Positions 41,253 through 51,351 of a stretch of 64,000 nt of DNA are shown piece after piece; position 1 is the stretch's first letter, and every line of letters begins with the position of its first letter. Source of the stretch: Mycobacterium sp. MS1601 (lineage in GTDB: Bacteria; Actinomycetota; Actinomycetes; Mycobacteriales; Mycobacteriaceae); the NCBI RefSeq assembly GCF_001984215.1, contig NZ_CP019420.1:1-64000 (forward strand), in the 5' to 3' direction. The notes under the pieces were generated by a model, which saw only the letters and a program-made list of their open reading frames with translations, was not told the DNA's origin and did no database searches. Position numbers and translations under genes: made by a program.

Positions 41253-44131
41253 GAGGTCACCTCGGCGGTCTTCGGCGTCGGCCAGGGCTGCGGTTTAGGA
41301 CGCGGGCGCACATGCAGAGGCCACCAGAACCACTTGCCCATCAATGCCGCGATGGAAGGTGTCATCAACGACCGCACCACCAGGGTGTCGAACAGAAGTC
41401 CAAGACCGATGGTGCTGCCCACCTGCCCGATCACGATCATGTCACTGACGAGCATGCCGATCATGGTGAAGGCGAAGACGAATCCGGCCGCGGTGACCAC
41501 GGATCCGGTACCCGCCATGGACCGAATGATGCCGGTGTTGATGCCGGCTCCGATCTCCTCTTTCATCCGCGACACCAGGAGCAGGTTGTAGTCCGCGCCG
41601 ACCGCCAGGAGCACGATCACGGTCATCGGCAGCACCATCCAGCCCAGCGGGATGCCGATGACGTGCTGCCACAGCAGTACTGACAGGCCGAACGACGTTC
41701 CGAGACTCAGCACCACGGTTCCGACTATCACGGCCGCGGCGGCGATGGCCCGGGTCAGGATCACCATGATCAAGAAGATCAGGATCAACGACGCGACGGC
41801 GGCGATCAACAGGTCGTAGTCGGCGCCCTGTTGCATGTCCTTGTACGTCGCTGCGCTGCCGCCGACGTACACGGTCGAACCTTCCAGGGGCGTGCCCTTG
41901 ATGGCGTCGGCCGCCGCGACACGCATCGGCTCGATACGGTCCGTGCCTTCCTCGCTCAACGGGTCGCCTTGGTGGAAGACCGTGAACCGCACCGCGTGTC
42001 CGTCGGGCGACATCATCAGCTTCATGCCGCGCTGGAAGTCGGCCGTGTCGAAGGCTTCCGGTGGCAGGTAGAAGGTGTCATCGTTGCGCGCGGTGTCGAA
42101 CGCATCCCCCATCGCCGTATTGTCCTGCTGCATGGCGATGTTCTGATCCTGCTGCATCTTCTGCGCCTGATACTGATTCAGCATGATCTGCTTCTGATTC
42201 TTCATCGTCTGGATCATCGCCGGCATCAGTGCCGCCATCTGCGGCGTCAGCTGGGCCATCCGTTCGAGGTCAGGAACCAGTTCGGTGAAGTCGTCGGACA
42301 TCACGCTGATGCCGTCGAGGCTGTCGAAAATCGAGCGCAGCGACCAGCACATGGGGATGTCGAAACAGTGTGGTTCCCAGTAGAAGTAGTTGCGCAAGGG
42401 GCGGAACTGGTCGTCGAAATCGGCCAGATGATCGCGCACTTCGTTGAGGTTCACCGACGTGTCGGACATCTTGTCGGCCATCCGACGCGTGACGTCGGCC
42501 AACTCGAGGGTGATGCTCTGCATCTTCTCCATCGAGTCGATGGTCACCTGCATCTCGTTGGCCTGTTGCAACGTGTTTTCCAGCACGGTCTGCTGGAAAT
42601 CGTTGTTCATCAGCTGGCCGGTGCCGCTCTGGCTCACCGTGTATGCCAGCGATGCGTGTTTGATCGGTTTCCCGTCCGGGCGGGTGATCGTGGTGACCGA
42701 AGCGATGCCGTGCACCCGGGTCAGCGCCTTGGCGATCTTCTCGATCACCAGGAAATCCGCGGGGTTACGCAGGTCGTGATCGGCTTCCACCATCAGCAGA
42801 TCGGGGTTCATCTTGGCATCGGAAAAATGCCGATCGGCCGCGGCGTATCCCACATTGGCGGGCACATCGGCGGGCAGGTAGATGCGATCGTTGTAGGTGG
42901 TGTGGTAACCGGGCAGGGCCAGGAGGCCGACCATGCACAGCACGATGGCCATCACCAAGATGGCGCCGGGCCAGCGCACCGTCGCCGCACCGAGCCTGCG
43001 CCAGCCGCGGGCCCGCGCAGTCCGCTTGGGGTCCAACACTTTTCCGAACCGGGTCACGATCGAGATCAAGGCCGGCCCCAGGGTGAGCGCGGCGGCCACC
43101 ACGATCGTCATGCCGACCGCGAGCGGGAAGCCCATGCTCTGGAAGTAAGGCAGCCGGGTGAAATGCAGGCAGAGCGTGGCACCGGCGATGGTCAGGCCCG
43201 ATGCGAGCACCACATGCGCGGTGCCGTGAAACATGTCGTAATAGGCGGCCTCGCGGTCCATTCCATTGCGGCGCGCCTCCTGGTAGCGCCCGATGAGGAA
43301 GATCGCGTAGTCGGTGGCGGCGGCGATCGCCAGCGTCACCACCATGCTGGTCGCAAAGGTGGTCAAGCCGAATACCTCGTAGTACCCGAGGAAGGACACG
43401 ATGCCGCGGGCCGAGAGCAGTCCGACGAACACCATGGCCATGGTGACCAGCGTCGTGACGAAGGACCGGTAGATGATCAGCAGCATCACGATGATGATGC
43501 CGATCGTCACGCCCTCAATGGTTTTCATACTGGCGTCGCCGACGATGTTCTGGTCGGTGGTCAGTGCGGCGGGTCCTGTGACGTAGGCCTTCACACCGGG
43601 TGGAGCCTCATTGCTGTCGACGATGTCACGCACCGTCTGCACCGACTCGTTGGCCAGTGCCTCACCCTGGTCGCCTGCGATGTACACCTGGACGTAGGCG
43701 GCTTTGCCGTCAATGCTCTGAGCGCCTGCTGCCGTCAGCGTGTCACCCCAGAAGTCCATGACGTGCTGGACGTGGGTGGTGTCGGCGTTGAGTTCACGGA
43801 CAATGTTGTCGTAGTACGTGTGCGCGTCCGGCCCCAGCGGCTCGTCGCCCTCCACGACGATCATCACCGAGCTGCTGGTGTCGTATTCCTGGAACTTCTC
43901 ACCGACGTGCTTGGTGGCGATGAGCGACGGGGCGTCGTTGGGGCTCATCGACACCGCGCGCAGCTTGCCTACTTCCTCGAGCTGCGGGACGACGGTGTTG
44001 AGGAGGGCGACGATCGCTACCCACACCAGCACGATCGGGATGGCGAACATGCGGATGAACCGCGGTAGTGCGGGGCGGGCGGTGTGTCTTGCCGCAGGCA
44101 TCGGGTTCGTCGGGGCGTCTGTCAGGGTCAT
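41249..44131 (-). CDS. mmpL: MmpL-family RND transporter
   Basis: A 960-aa inner-membrane transporter with two repeats of an amphipathic periplasmic (porter) domain inside an eleven- or twelve-helix bundle. Characteristic MmpL pieces are [17 protein letters not shown] in the first half and [16 protein letters not shown] in the second, with the proton-relay Asp-Tyr pairs. A Gln/Met-rich coiled-coil segment between ([16 protein letters not shown] region) marks the MmpL4/MmpL5-like class that works with an MmpS partner. Those systems export glycolipids or siderophores; the cargo here is unknown. Confidence 0.93.
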   Translation of the reverse strand: MTLTDAPTNPMPAARHTARPALPRFIRMFAIPIVLVWVAIVALLNTVVPQLEEVGKLRAVSMSPNDAPSLIATKHVGEKFQEYDTSSSVMIVVEGDEPLGPDAHTYYDNIVRELNADTTHVQHVMDFWGDTLTAAGAQSIDGKAAYVQVYIAGDQGEALANESVQTVRDIVDSNEAPPGVKAYVTGPAALTTDQNIVGDASMKTIEGVTIGIIIVMLLIIYRSFVTTLVTMAMVFVGLLSARGIVSFLGYYEVFGLTTFATSMVVTLAIAAATDYAIFLIGRYQEARRNGMDREAAYYDMFHGTAHVVLASGLTIAGATLCLHFTRLPYFQSMGFPLAVGMTIVVAAALTLGPALISIVTRFGKVLDPKRTARARGWRRLGAATVRWPGAILVMAIVLCMVGLLALPGYHTTYNDRIYLPADVPANVGYAAADRHFSDAKMNPDLLMVEADHDLRNPADFLVIEKIAKALTRVHGIASVTTITRPDGKPIKHASLAYTVSQSGTGQLMNNDFQQTVLENTLQQANEMQVTIDSMEKMQSITLELADVTRRMADKMSDTSVNLNEVRDHLADFDDQFRPLRNYFYWEPHCFDIPMCWSLRSIFDSLDGISVMSDDFTELVPDLERMAQLTPQMAALMPAMIQTMKNQKQIMLNQYQAQKMQQDQNIAMQQDNTAMGDAFDTARNDDTFYLPPEAFDTADFQRGMKLMMSPDGHAVRFTVFHQGDPLSEEGTDRIEPMRVAAADAIKGTPLEGSTVYVGGSAATYKDMQQGADYDLLIAAVASLILIFLIMVILTRAIAAAAVIVGTVVLSLGTSFGLSVLLWQHVIGIPLGWMVLPMTVIVLLAVGADYNLLLVSRMKEEIGAGINTGIIRSMAGTGSVVTAAGFVFAFTMIGMLVSDMIVIGQVGSTIGLGLLFDTLVVRSLMTPSIAALMGKWFWWPLHVRPRPKPQPWPTPKTAEVTS

Positions 44132-44553
44132 GCTGCCTTCACCAGGCAGTAGGTCGCGGCGTTCACTCCGTCAGCCGTCCTTTCGTCTTTGACCTCGTCG
44201 TCCACGGTGACGCGGCAGCTGATGGATTGGCCGTCGCCCTGGGCCATGAGGTTCGGCATGACCGACGGCAGCGTCGTCTCCAGGGTCAGCGACCAGGGCA
44301 GACTCACCTCGCCGGTGCGCTGCGGCGTGCCGTCGAGGTCGGCGTAGTTGATGACGGCCGTTGATCCGGTGCCGAAAACCTCGTAGGTAACGACTTTGGG
44401 GTTGAAATTCTCGGCGGTGTCCGCATCCACCGGGGTCACGATCGCACCGTCGGACCCGAACACTGACCGCAGATTCGACACGGCCAGGGCGCCGATGGCC
44501 ACCGCGGCGACCACCAAAACCGGCAGCCACACCCGTTTGACGACAGTGATCAC
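44128..44553 (-). CDS. mmpS: MmpS-family accessory protein
   Basis: A 141-aa protein with one N-terminal membrane helix ([18 protein letters not shown]) and a periplasmic beta-domain with the MmpS landmarks [23 protein letters not shown] and [17 protein letters not shown]. It pairs with the adjacent MmpL to link it to the cell envelope. The start is GTG at 44553. The stop overlaps the mmpL ATG by four bases. Confidence 0.92.
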   Translation of the reverse strand: MITVVKRVWLPVLVVAAVAIGALAVSNLRSVFGSDGAIVTPVDADTAENFNPKVVTYEVFGTGSTAVINYADLDGTPQRTGEVSLPWSLTLETTLPSVMPNLMAQGDGQSISCRVTVDDEVKDERTADGVNAATYCLVKAA

Positions 44554-44680
44554 GTCACGCGCCCCGCATGAGTGACGTTGCCACAGAACAATTTCGCGGC
44601 GACAATGCGCGCACGAGGCCAGCAGGCAAGGTCGTGCCTTTCGGTGAGGGAACGCCGCGAGCCACCAATCGGCATGCGAC

Positions 44681-44717
44681 CTTAAGGAAACCTAAGCCTA
44701 TAAGTGGATAGAGTCAA
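44681..44717 (-). promoter_or_regulatory. mmpS-mmpL promoter with overlapping inverted repeat
   Basis: The minus strand shows TTGACT (44717-44712), a 17-base spacer and TAGGTT (44694-44689). An imperfect palindrome CTTAAGGAAACCTAAG (44681-44696) covers the -10. As a TetR gene is divergent, this is a good candidate operator. The gap from here to the mmpS start is about 130 bases, a long 5' leader in which I see no gene. Confidence 0.5.
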
Positions 44718-44824
44718 TCCGGTTCTAGCCATTTGGTAAGGCACATCACTAAATTGGGCTCTGTGTTTGACAAATCTTCGGCAGCCTGGGCACCAGCCGC
44801 CACCACGTACGTACACTCGGCCAC

Positions 44825-45487
44825 ATGACTGCTGGGGATCTGGAGGCGTCGAACCTCCGCAAGGATGCCGAGCGCAACCGACGCCGCATCATCGAGGCCG
44901 CGCGCGACCTGTGCGCCACGCGAGGCCTGGAAGCCACGCTCAACGACGTCGCCCGTCACGCCGGCCTCGGCGTCGGCACCGTCTACCGACGCTTCCCCAC
45001 CAAAGAGGCACTTTTTGCGGCCATCTTCGAAGACAGCATCAGTGAAATAGTCGCCCTGGCCGACGCTGCGCTGACCGCCGAGGACTCGTGGGACGGTCTC
45101 GAAGGGTTCGTCATCCAGCTGTGCCAGGTGACCGCAACGAATCGCGGCGTCCGTGAGATCGCCTTCAGCCGCGCGAAGTGTGGCGAGCCCGTCGACTGTG
45201 CCCGCGACAGATTGGCTCCTCGGGTGTCCGAGCTGGTGGACCGGGCGATCCGGGACGGATACGTGCGGCCCGAACTATCGGCCACCGACATGCCGATCTT
45301 CGGGCTGCTGGCCGGCGCTGTCACCGAGTTCGCCGGTGAGAGCGACCCCGACCTGTGGCGTCGCTACACCGGGATTCTGCTGGCGGGCATCCGCTGCCAC
45401 CGCGGCCAGGCACCTCTGCCGGTGAAAGCACTCAGTCCGGACCAGCTGGATACCGCGATGCACGGCTGGCAGCCGGCCGGACTGTGA
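44825..45487 (+). CDS. TetR-family regulator
   Basis: A 220-aa repressor-type regulator. The N-terminal helix-turn-helix is complete (RIIEAARDLCATRGLEATLN followed by VARHAGLGVGTVYRRFPTKEAL). The ligand-binding domain is the TetR_C-type. It is divergent from mmpS-mmpL-DUF732-DUF5078, the usual layout for a repressor that responds to the cargo of the transporter (compare MmpR5 and mmpS5-mmpL5, although that regulator is of another family). Confidence 0.92.
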   Translation: MTAGDLEASNLRKDAERNRRRIIEAARDLCATRGLEATLNDVARHAGLGVGTVYRRFPTKEALFAAIFEDSISEIVALADAALTAEDSWDGLEGFVIQLCQVTATNRGVREIAFSRAKCGEPVDCARDRLAPRVSELVDRAIRDGYVRPELSATDMPIFGLLAGAVTEFAGESDPDLWRRYTGILLAGIRCHRGQAPLPVKALSPDQLDTAMHGWQPAGL

Positions 45488-45490
45488 CGA

Positions 45491-46558
45491 TCAGCGGGTG
45501 ATGGTGGCGCTGGCCAGTACTTCGTCGCCGTCGGCGTCGGGCCGGTAGAGCACCAGCGTCTGACCGGGTGCCACGCCGCGTAGTGCTGAGCGCAGGCGCA
45601 CCAGCAGACGTCCGTCGATCACCTCCGCCACCGCGGGCGCGACCCCGCCGTGGGCCCGCACCTGGACCTCGCCTTCCACCGGGCCGACGAATGCAGCCCC
45701 GGAGGTGAACACCGGATCCACCCCGGTGAGCTCCCAGATCTCGAGGTCGGCAGCAGCACCGACGTGGACGGTGCCGCTCTCGGCATCGATGGAGGTGACG
45801 TAGCGGGGCTTGCCGTCAGGCCCGGGGCCGGCAATGCCCAGGCCCTTGCGCTGACCGACCGTGAAACCGTGCACACCGTCATGCTCGGCCAGCACGGTGC
45901 CGGAGGAATCCACCACCGAACCGCGGCGAACGCCGATGCGGGCACCGAGGAACGCCTGAGTGTCCCCCGATGGGATGAAGCAGATGTCGTGGCTGTCCGG
46001 CTTCTCGGCAACAAGCAGGCCGCGCCGGGCGGCTTCCGCACGGATCTGGGGCTTCGGGGTGTCGCCGACGGGGAACGCCGCATGCCGGAGCTGCTCGGCG
46101 GTCAGCACCGACAATACGTAGGACTGATCCTTGTCCGCATCGACGGCGCGCCGCAGCCTGCCCTCCGACAGCCGGGCGTAGTGGCCGGTGGCCACCACGT
46201 CGAAACCCAGCGCCAGTGCCCGTGCCGACAGCGCCGAGAACTTGATGCGCTCGTTGCAGCGCACGCACGGGTTCGGCGTCTCACCACGAGCATAGGATTC
46301 GACAAAATCGTCGATCACGTCTTCTTTGAACTTGTCCGCGAAATCCCATACGTAGAACGGGATTCCGAGCACATCAGCCACCCGTCGAGCGTCGGCGGCA
46401 TCTTCTTTGGAACAGCAACCGCGCGACCCGGTACGCAGGGTGCCCGGCGCCGAGGACAGCGCCAGATGCACACCCACGACGTCGTGACCGGCGTCGACCA
46501 TCCGGGCGGCAGCCACCGACGAATCGACGCCTCCGCTCATCGCTGCGAGAACTCGCAT
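45491..46558 (-). CDS. mnmA: tRNA-specific 2-thiouridylase
   Basis: The 355-aa enzyme that thiolates U34 of tRNA-Glu, -Gln and -Lys. The ATP-binding loop MSGGVDSS is at residues 7-14. The catalytic cysteines are in [10 protein letters not shown] and [11 protein letters not shown]-terminal beta barrel follows. It uses sulfur from IscS, encoded just upstream, and overlaps its stop by one base (TGATG), so donor and acceptor are made together. Confidence 0.97.
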   Translation of the reverse strand: MRVLAAMSGGVDSSVAAARMVDAGHDVVGVHLALSSAPGTLRTGSRGCCSKEDAADARRVADVLGIPFYVWDFADKFKEDVIDDFVESYARGETPNPCVRCNERIKFSALSARALALGFDVVATGHYARLSEGRLRRAVDADKDQSYVLSVLTAEQLRHAAFPVGDTPKPQIRAEAARRGLLVAEKPDSHDICFIPSGDTQAFLGARIGVRRGSVVDSSGTVLAEHDGVHGFTVGQRKGLGIAGPGPDGKPRYVTSIDAESGTVHVGAAADLEIWELTGVDPVFTSGAAFVGPVEGEVQVRAHGGVAPAVAEVIDGRLLVRLRSALRGVAPGQTLVLYRPDADGDEVLASATITR

Positions 46559-47754
46559 CAGCGCACCACCCCCGCCGAGGCCAATGCGGCTTGCCTGGCA
46601 CGGGCCACCGCTGCGGGCAGCACCTCCAGCGCGGCATCGACGTCGGACTCGACGCTGGTGTGCCCCAAGGACAACCGGATGGAGCCGCGGGCAGTGGTGG
46701 CATCGGCACCCATCGCGATCAACACGTGGGACGGCTGCGCCACCCCGGCAGTACACGCTGATCCGGTGGAGCATTCGATTCCGTTGGCGTCCAGCAACAT
46801 CAGCAGTGAATCACCCTCACAACCACGGAAGGTGAAGTGGGCATTGCCCGGCAGCCGGGACTCACGCGCACCGTTGAGCACCACATCGTCGATCTCGGCG
46901 AGAACGCCGTCGATCAGTCGCTCCCGCAGTGCCAGCAGCCGCGCACTGGTGGCATCGAGGGCAGCCACGGAAATCTCAGCGGCGGTGGCCATGGCGACCG
47001 CGCCCGCGACATCCGATGTGCCGGAACGGACATCGCGTTCCTGGCCGCCGCCGTGGGTCAACGGCACACACCCGACGTCGCGGCGCAGCAACAGCGCGCC
47101 CACCCCGGTGGGCCCGCCGAACTTGTGCGCTGTCACGCTCATCGCCGACAACCCGCTGTCGGCAAAGCGCACCGGCACCTGGCCGACGGCCTGAATGGCG
47201 TCACTGTGCATCGGGACGTCGAACTCGGCGGCGACGGCCGCCAGCTCGGCGACGGGAAACAGCGTGCCCACCTCGTTGTTGGCCCACATCACCGTCACCA
47301 GCGCCACGGACGGGGCCTGCTCGGTGAGGACCTCACGCAACGACGCCGCGGTGACCGAGCCGTCGGCTTCGGTGGGCAGGAAGACAACCTCGGCGCCTTC
47401 GTGCTCGGCCAGCCACGTCACTGCATCGAGCACCGCATGGTGTTCGACAGCGGTGGTGATGATGCGGGTACGCGCCGGGTCGGCATCGTGGCGGGCCCAG
47501 TAGATGCCCTTGATCGCCAAGTTGTCGCTCTCGGTACCGCCGGCGGTGAAGATGACCTCCGACGGACGGGCGCCCAGAACACCGGCCAACGTCTCGCGGG
47601 CCTCCTCCATGCGCCGTCGGGCTTGCCGACCGGCCGTGTGGAGCGAGGATGCGTTGCCGACAGTGCTCAGCACAGCCGTCATGGCCTCGATGGCAGCAGG
47701 ATGCATCGGGGTGGTGGCGGCGTGATCGAGGTAGACCGGCTTGGCGGGGCTCAT
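46558..47754 (-). CDS. iscS: Cysteine desulfurase IscS
   Basis: PLP-dependent enzyme of 398 aa that removes sulfur from cysteine for Fe-S clusters and tRNA thiolation. The PLP lysine is in [10 protein letters not shown], the PLP-contacting histidine in TTAVEHHAV, and the active cysteine in [11 protein letters not shown]. The ATG at 47754 gives the conserved [10 protein letters not shown]-terminus. Coupled to mnmA. Confidence 0.97.
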   Translation of the reverse strand: MSPAKPVYLDHAATTPMHPAAIEAMTAVLSTVGNASSLHTAGRQARRRMEEARETLAGVLGARPSEVIFTAGGTESDNLAIKGIYWARHDADPARTRIITTAVEHHAVLDAVTWLAEHEGAEVVFLPTEADGSVTAASLREVLTEQAPSVALVTVMWANNEVGTLFPVAELAAVAAEFDVPMHSDAIQAVGQVPVRFADSGLSAMSVTAHKFGGPTGVGALLLRRDVGCVPLTHGGGQERDVRSGTSDVAGAVAMATAAEISVAALDATSARLLALRERLIDGVLAEIDDVVLNGARESRLPGNAHFTFRGCEGDSLLMLLDANGIECSTGSACTAGVAQPSHVLIAMGADATTARGSIRLSLGHTSVESDVDAALEVLPAAVARARQAALASAGVVR

Positions 47755-47804
47755 GACCTGTCCAGGATAACCGCAGGACGGGTCGGCGTTTGCAGCCCAC
47801 GACC

Positions 47805-48650
47805 TCAAGCAGCCAGCGCGTGCCGATGTTGGGCGGGTGGCAGTGACGTGCCTCTCACGGCGGTCTCACAGCGGGCCGCCAGGCTACGACGGTCGCCGAC
47901 GGGCAGTTGGAGCGACTCCACTCGGACGTGCACCACGGTCCGGCGCGCCAGGATGAGGCGCCGGATCGACTCCAGCAGCGAGTCGTCGCCGATGAAGGCG
48001 GGCACGGTGGAAGTGCGACCGTCGCGGTGGTGATAACTCAGCTTCAGCGGCTGAACGGGGCGACCCGCGTCGATGGCGGCCTGGAACATGGCCGGTTTGA
48101 AGGAGCCGTAGGCCAGACCGCAGTACGTCGTGCCCTCCGGGAAGGCCACAACGGTATGACCTTCCCGCAGGCGGGACGCGATAGCGGCCACCACCTCGGG
48201 GAGCCGACGCAGGCTGGACCGCTCGATCGGGATGACCTTCATCCACCGGGCGAGCCGACCGAGGGCCGGCCAGTCGATCAGATCAGCACGGGCGACGAAC
48301 GAGCCGGGCATCACCGCACCGATCGAGAAGATGTCCACCCAGGACACGTGCGGGCTGACCACCAGCACCCCGCGCAGGTTGCGGATCGGGCCTCCGGAGA
48401 CCGTGATGCGCACACCGAGGCAACGCAGCACCAGCCTGCAATAGCCGCGCTGGAGGTGAGAGCGCCCGGGCATCGGCACTGCGAGCAGGGGCAACAGCGG
48501 GATCAGCGCGAAAGTCAGCATGACGCGCAGCGTCGTGCGAAACGCCACCACCGCAACCCGACCGACGTCGGCGCCACCGGCGTTCATGCAACTCTCGTCA
48601 CACGACACCCTGGGCAGCCAGGCGTGGTCGATCACCCTCTGCTCGCTCAC
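47805..48650 (-). CDS. 1-acylglycerol-3-phosphate-acyltransferase-like (PlsC)
   Basis: A 281-aa membrane-associated acyltransferase, Rv3026c orthologue. The HX4D catalytic motif is HVSWVD in [13 protein letters not shown]. The FPEGTTYCG segment is the glycerophosphate-binding motif. It should esterify a lysophospholipid or similar acceptor. It overlaps the GNAT gene upstream by four bases. A GNAT/PlsC pair is the arrangement of ornithine-lipid synthesis (OlsB-OlsA), so that is a candidate pathway. Confidence 0.88.
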   Translation of the reverse strand: MSEQRVIDHAWLPRVSCDESCMNAGGADVGRVAVVAFRTTLRVMLTFALIPLLPLLAVPMPGRSHLQRGYCRLVLRCLGVRITVSGGPIRNLRGVLVVSPHVSWVDIFSIGAVMPGSFVARADLIDWPALGRLARWMKVIPIERSSLRRLPEVVAAIASRLREGHTVVAFPEGTTYCGLAYGSFKPAMFQAAIDAGRPVQPLKLSYHHRDGRTSTVPAFIGDDSLLESIRRLILARRTVVHVRVESLQLPVGDRRSLAARCETAVRGTSLPPAQHRHALAA

Positions 48651-49465
48651 GACACCGCTCCTTCTGCCGCGGACACCGATCTCAGCCGTTTGAGGTACCG
48701 CACGTCGGCATTCCGCTTGTCGAGCAGCGCCGGGAAATCCCCCACCCCGAAATCGGGATCGTGGGCGGGCTCACCACACACCCGGGCACCGAGGCGCAGA
48801 TAACCGCGCATCAGCGGCGGCACTGTCGGTCGTGCGGGCGCAGTGATGTCGTCGAGCGTCCTGCCGTCGAGGATCACCGGCCGGTAGGGCGTAACCGTGT
48901 ACTCGGCCGGGGCGGCGTGGCGCTTGGACACAAAATCACGAACCCCGCGGACCTGGGTGCCGGGCTCGCCGTCACCATGCGTGGGAACCGAAACGCAGCC
49001 CGTCACGTAGTCGTAGCCGCTGCGGTCGAGGTAGGCGAGGATGCCGGCCCACATCAGCAGCACCACTGCGCCGTTGCGGTGATCGCCACGCACCACGGCA
49101 CGACCCATCTCGACCAGCGAAGGCCGCAGCGAGTCCAGCGCGGCGACATCGAATTCCGTTGCGGTGTAGAGACCTCCGGCGGCAATGGCTCCCGGCGGTG
49201 GCAGCATCCGGTAGCAGCCCACCAGTTCGCCGGAGTTGTCCTCGCGCACCAGCAGGTGGTCACAGTGCTGGTCGAAGCTGTCGGCATCTTTGCCGTCGAT
49301 GCAATCGGTCAGCGCGAAGCCGGGTTCGGAGGTGAACACGTCGTGGCGCAGCCGTTGGGCGGCCTCGATCAGATCGGCATCGGTGGACAGCAGAAGTGTG
49401 TAGCGCGGGGTGTCCGCTGAGGTGCCAGGTTGATCAGCGGGGATCAGCACCGAAGCGGATCTCAT
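48647..49465 (-). CDS. GNAT N-acyltransferase (OlsB/hemolysin-like)
   Basis: A 272-aa acyltransferase, Rv3027c orthologue. The sequence RYTLLLSTDADLIEAAQRLR and VGCYRMLPPPGAIAAGGLYTATEFD, with EMGRAVVRGDHRNGAVVLLMWAG, matches the OlsB-type GNAT family that acylates ornithine or another amine from acyl-ACP. In M. tuberculosis the product has not been demonstrated, to my knowledge. The adjacent PlsC-like gene would perform the second acylation. Confidence 0.85.
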   Translation of the reverse strand: MRSASVLIPADQPGTSADTPRYTLLLSTDADLIEAAQRLRHDVFTSEPGFALTDCIDGKDADSFDQHCDHLLVREDNSGELVGCYRMLPPPGAIAAGGLYTATEFDVAALDSLRPSLVEMGRAVVRGDHRNGAVVLLMWAGILAYLDRSGYDYVTGCVSVPTHGDGEPGTQVRGVRDFVSKRHAAPAEYTVTPYRPVILDGRTLDDITAPARPTVPPLMRGYLRLGARVCGEPAHDPDFGVGDFPALLDKRNADVRYLKRLRSVSAAEGAVS

Positions 49466-49608
49466 GAGCGATCGGTTCCCGCGCTCGTACCTCGCACGCT
49501 CACTAGTCGCTGGACGCTCATGAGCGCTACGGTCGCTGAGCCAACCGGCGCCACGGCAATCAGTGCGTGACGTGTCCGTGCACGCTGGGTGACGAGTTGT
49601 CGCCGCGA

Positions 49609-50349
49609 CTACCCCAGCCAGTCAGCGAAGCGCTGCCCCATCAAGCCCGCGTCGCCGGCTGTGACCAGGCTGTTCGCGTCAACTCGGGCGCCGAAGTAGC
49701 TGGCGGCGGGGTCCACGAGCACGGGCAGGTCCCGGCCCTGGGCGGTCAGTACCAGGCGGGCCATCTCGGCGAAAGTGATCGTGTCAGGACCGCCGATGTT
49801 CACCACCCCGTTCAGCGGCTGCGCGACAGCAGCCTCGGCCACTCTGGCGGCGACGGCGGCCGAGGCGATGGGCTGGATCCGGGCATCCGGTGCGCGGACC
49901 TCGCCGTCGATGATCAACCCCTCTGTGATCATCGCGGTGAATTCGTGGAACTGGGTGGCCCGGACGATCGTGTAGGGCATCCCGGATTCGACGATCACGT
50001 TCTCCTGCACCACCTTTGCCCGCATGTAGCCACTGTCCGGCAGGCGGTCCACCCCCACGATGGACAGTGCGACGTAGTGGGCGATGCCCGCTCGGCGGGC
50101 CGCCGCCACCAGTACAGCGGTCGAGGTGGAGAAGAAGTCCAGTACCGGGCCGTCCTCGAAGGACGGTGAATTCAACACGTCGACAAGCACTTCGGCGCCG
50201 GCCAGCGCCTCGTCGACACCGGATCCGGTGAGCACGTCGACCCCCGAGGCCCGTGACACGGCGGCCACCGTGTGCCCGCCTGCCTCCAGCAGTGCCACCA
50301 CCTGGGTGCCGATCAGCCCGGTGGCGCCGACAACAGCAATTCTGGTCAC
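49609..50349 (-). CDS. NAD(P)-binding NmrA-like SDR protein
   Basis: A 246-aa atypical short-chain dehydrogenase with an N-terminal Rossmann motif (IAVVGATGLIGTQVVALLEA, GxxGxxG). It lacks a clear YxxxK pair, as in NmrA and complex-I-assembly-type proteins, and may be a redox sensor or a quinone/NADP-linked reductase. It overlaps the esterase gene upstream by four bases. Confidence 0.83.
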   Translation of the reverse strand: MTRIAVVGATGLIGTQVVALLEAGGHTVAAVSRASGVDVLTGSGVDEALAGAEVLVDVLNSPSFEDGPVLDFFSTSTAVLVAAARRAGIAHYVALSIVGVDRLPDSGYMRAKVVQENVIVESGMPYTIVRATQFHEFTAMITEGLIIDGEVRAPDARIQPIASAAVAARVAEAAVAQPLNGVVNIGGPDTITFAEMARLVLTAQGRDLPVLVDPAASYFGARVDANSLVTAGDAGLMGQRFADWLG

Positions 50350-51293
50350 TTGCCGAACACCTTTCGCAGTGTGTGGACGGCGAACTCCACGGCGGCGGTG
50401 GCCGCTGCTGTTTCCCGCAGCGGGTTGAGCATCATGAAATCATGCAAGATGTCGTTGACCCGCAGGCTCGTTACCCGCACCCCGGCGGCGAGCAGCCTGC
50501 GGGCGTAGGCCTCCCCCTCGTCGCGCAGTACGTCGTTTTCGTCGACAATCACCAACGCCTCTGGCAGACCTGACAATTCGTCGAGCGTCGCACGCAGAGG
50601 AGATGCGGTGATCTCGGCGCGTAGGGCCACATCGGGTAGGTAGCAGTCCCAGAACCACGCCATCGCCCTGGCGGTGAGGAAGGGGCCGTCGGCGAACTCG
50701 CGGTAGCTGTCGGTGTCCTGGCCGGCGTCGGTCACCGGGTAGTACAGCGACTGGTGCAGGAACGTCACATCCCCGCGCTGTTTGGCCATCAGCGCTACCG
50801 CGGCAGTCATGTTGCCGCCCACCGAGTCTCCGGCGACCACCAACCGGGTGGCGTCGAGGCCCTCGCCTGCACCGTCACGGGTGATCCACTGCGCGGTGGC
50901 GTAGGCCTGTTCGATGGCCACTGGGTACTGCGCCTCGGGTGAGCGGTCGTACTCGACGAACACCACGGCGGCGTGTGCCCCGACAGCCAGTTCCCTGACC
51001 AGCCTGTCGTGGGTGGCCGCGTTGCCCAGCACCCAACCACCGCCGTGGATGTACAGCACCACCGGCAGCGCCTCGGCAGCCCCGGCCGGTGTGACCAGCC
51101 GCACCGCGACGTCACCGTGATCGCAGGCCACGGTCAACCACTTCTCGTCGACATCGGGCATGACCACGGGTGCCGCTTGCACGTCGTCGAGCACCTTGCG
51201 CGCGCCGTCGGGTCCCAGTTCGTAGAGGAACGGCGGTCTCGACGTGGCCGCGGCGAAGGCCTGGGCCGCGGGTTCCAGCTGATGTTCGGTCAC
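50346..51293 (-). CDS. Alpha/beta hydrolase, HSL-type esterase
   Basis: Esterase/lipase of 315 aa. The oxyanion-hole motif HGGGW is at 83-87 and the nucleophile Ser157 in GDSVGG. Asp and His of the triad are likely in VDENDVLRDEG and DILHDFMML. It is close to the LipN/LipR-type HSL family of mycobacteria and should act on short- or medium-chain esters. GTG at 51293 is the most likely start, since the upstream extension overlaps a LuxR gene frame and lacks family similarity. Confidence 0.88.
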   Translation of the reverse strand: MTEHQLEPAAQAFAAATSRPPFLYELGPDGARKVLDDVQAAPVVMPDVDEKWLTVACDHGDVAVRLVTPAGAAEALPVVLYIHGGGWVLGNAATHDRLVRELAVGAHAAVVFVEYDRSPEAQYPVAIEQAYATAQWITRDGAGEGLDATRLVVAGDSVGGNMTAAVALMAKQRGDVTFLHQSLYYPVTDAGQDTDSYREFADGPFLTARAMAWFWDCYLPDVALRAEITASPLRATLDELSGLPEALVIVDENDVLRDEGEAYARRLLAAGVRVTSLRVNDILHDFMMLNPLRETAAATAAVEFAVHTLRKVFGK

Positions 51294-51351
51294 GCCCGCA
51301 ACACTGGCACCGCCGGCAGCCGGAGTGCACCCCGGAAACCCCGTAGTCGCG

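Noticed and set aside
41831..44068. 745-codon open frame on the plus strand opposite mmpL
   Set aside because: It is exactly antisense to the intact mmpL gene, is His/Arg/Gly-rich without any domain, and lacks a convincing start. High-GC codon bias commonly opens the antisense frame.
44554..44680. A riboswitch or small RNA in the mmpS leader
   Set aside because: The leader is about 130 bases long, but I found no conserved structure or expression platform by eye.
44681..44700. IdeR (iron) box in the mmpS promoter
   Set aside because: Only about ten of sixteen positions fit the TTAGGTTAGGCTAACCTAA consensus, too weak to claim iron control.
49466..49608. Additional gene in the 143-base gap before the GNAT gene
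   Set aside because: No frame with start and family resemblance; only the repeated word CTCATGAGCG was seen.
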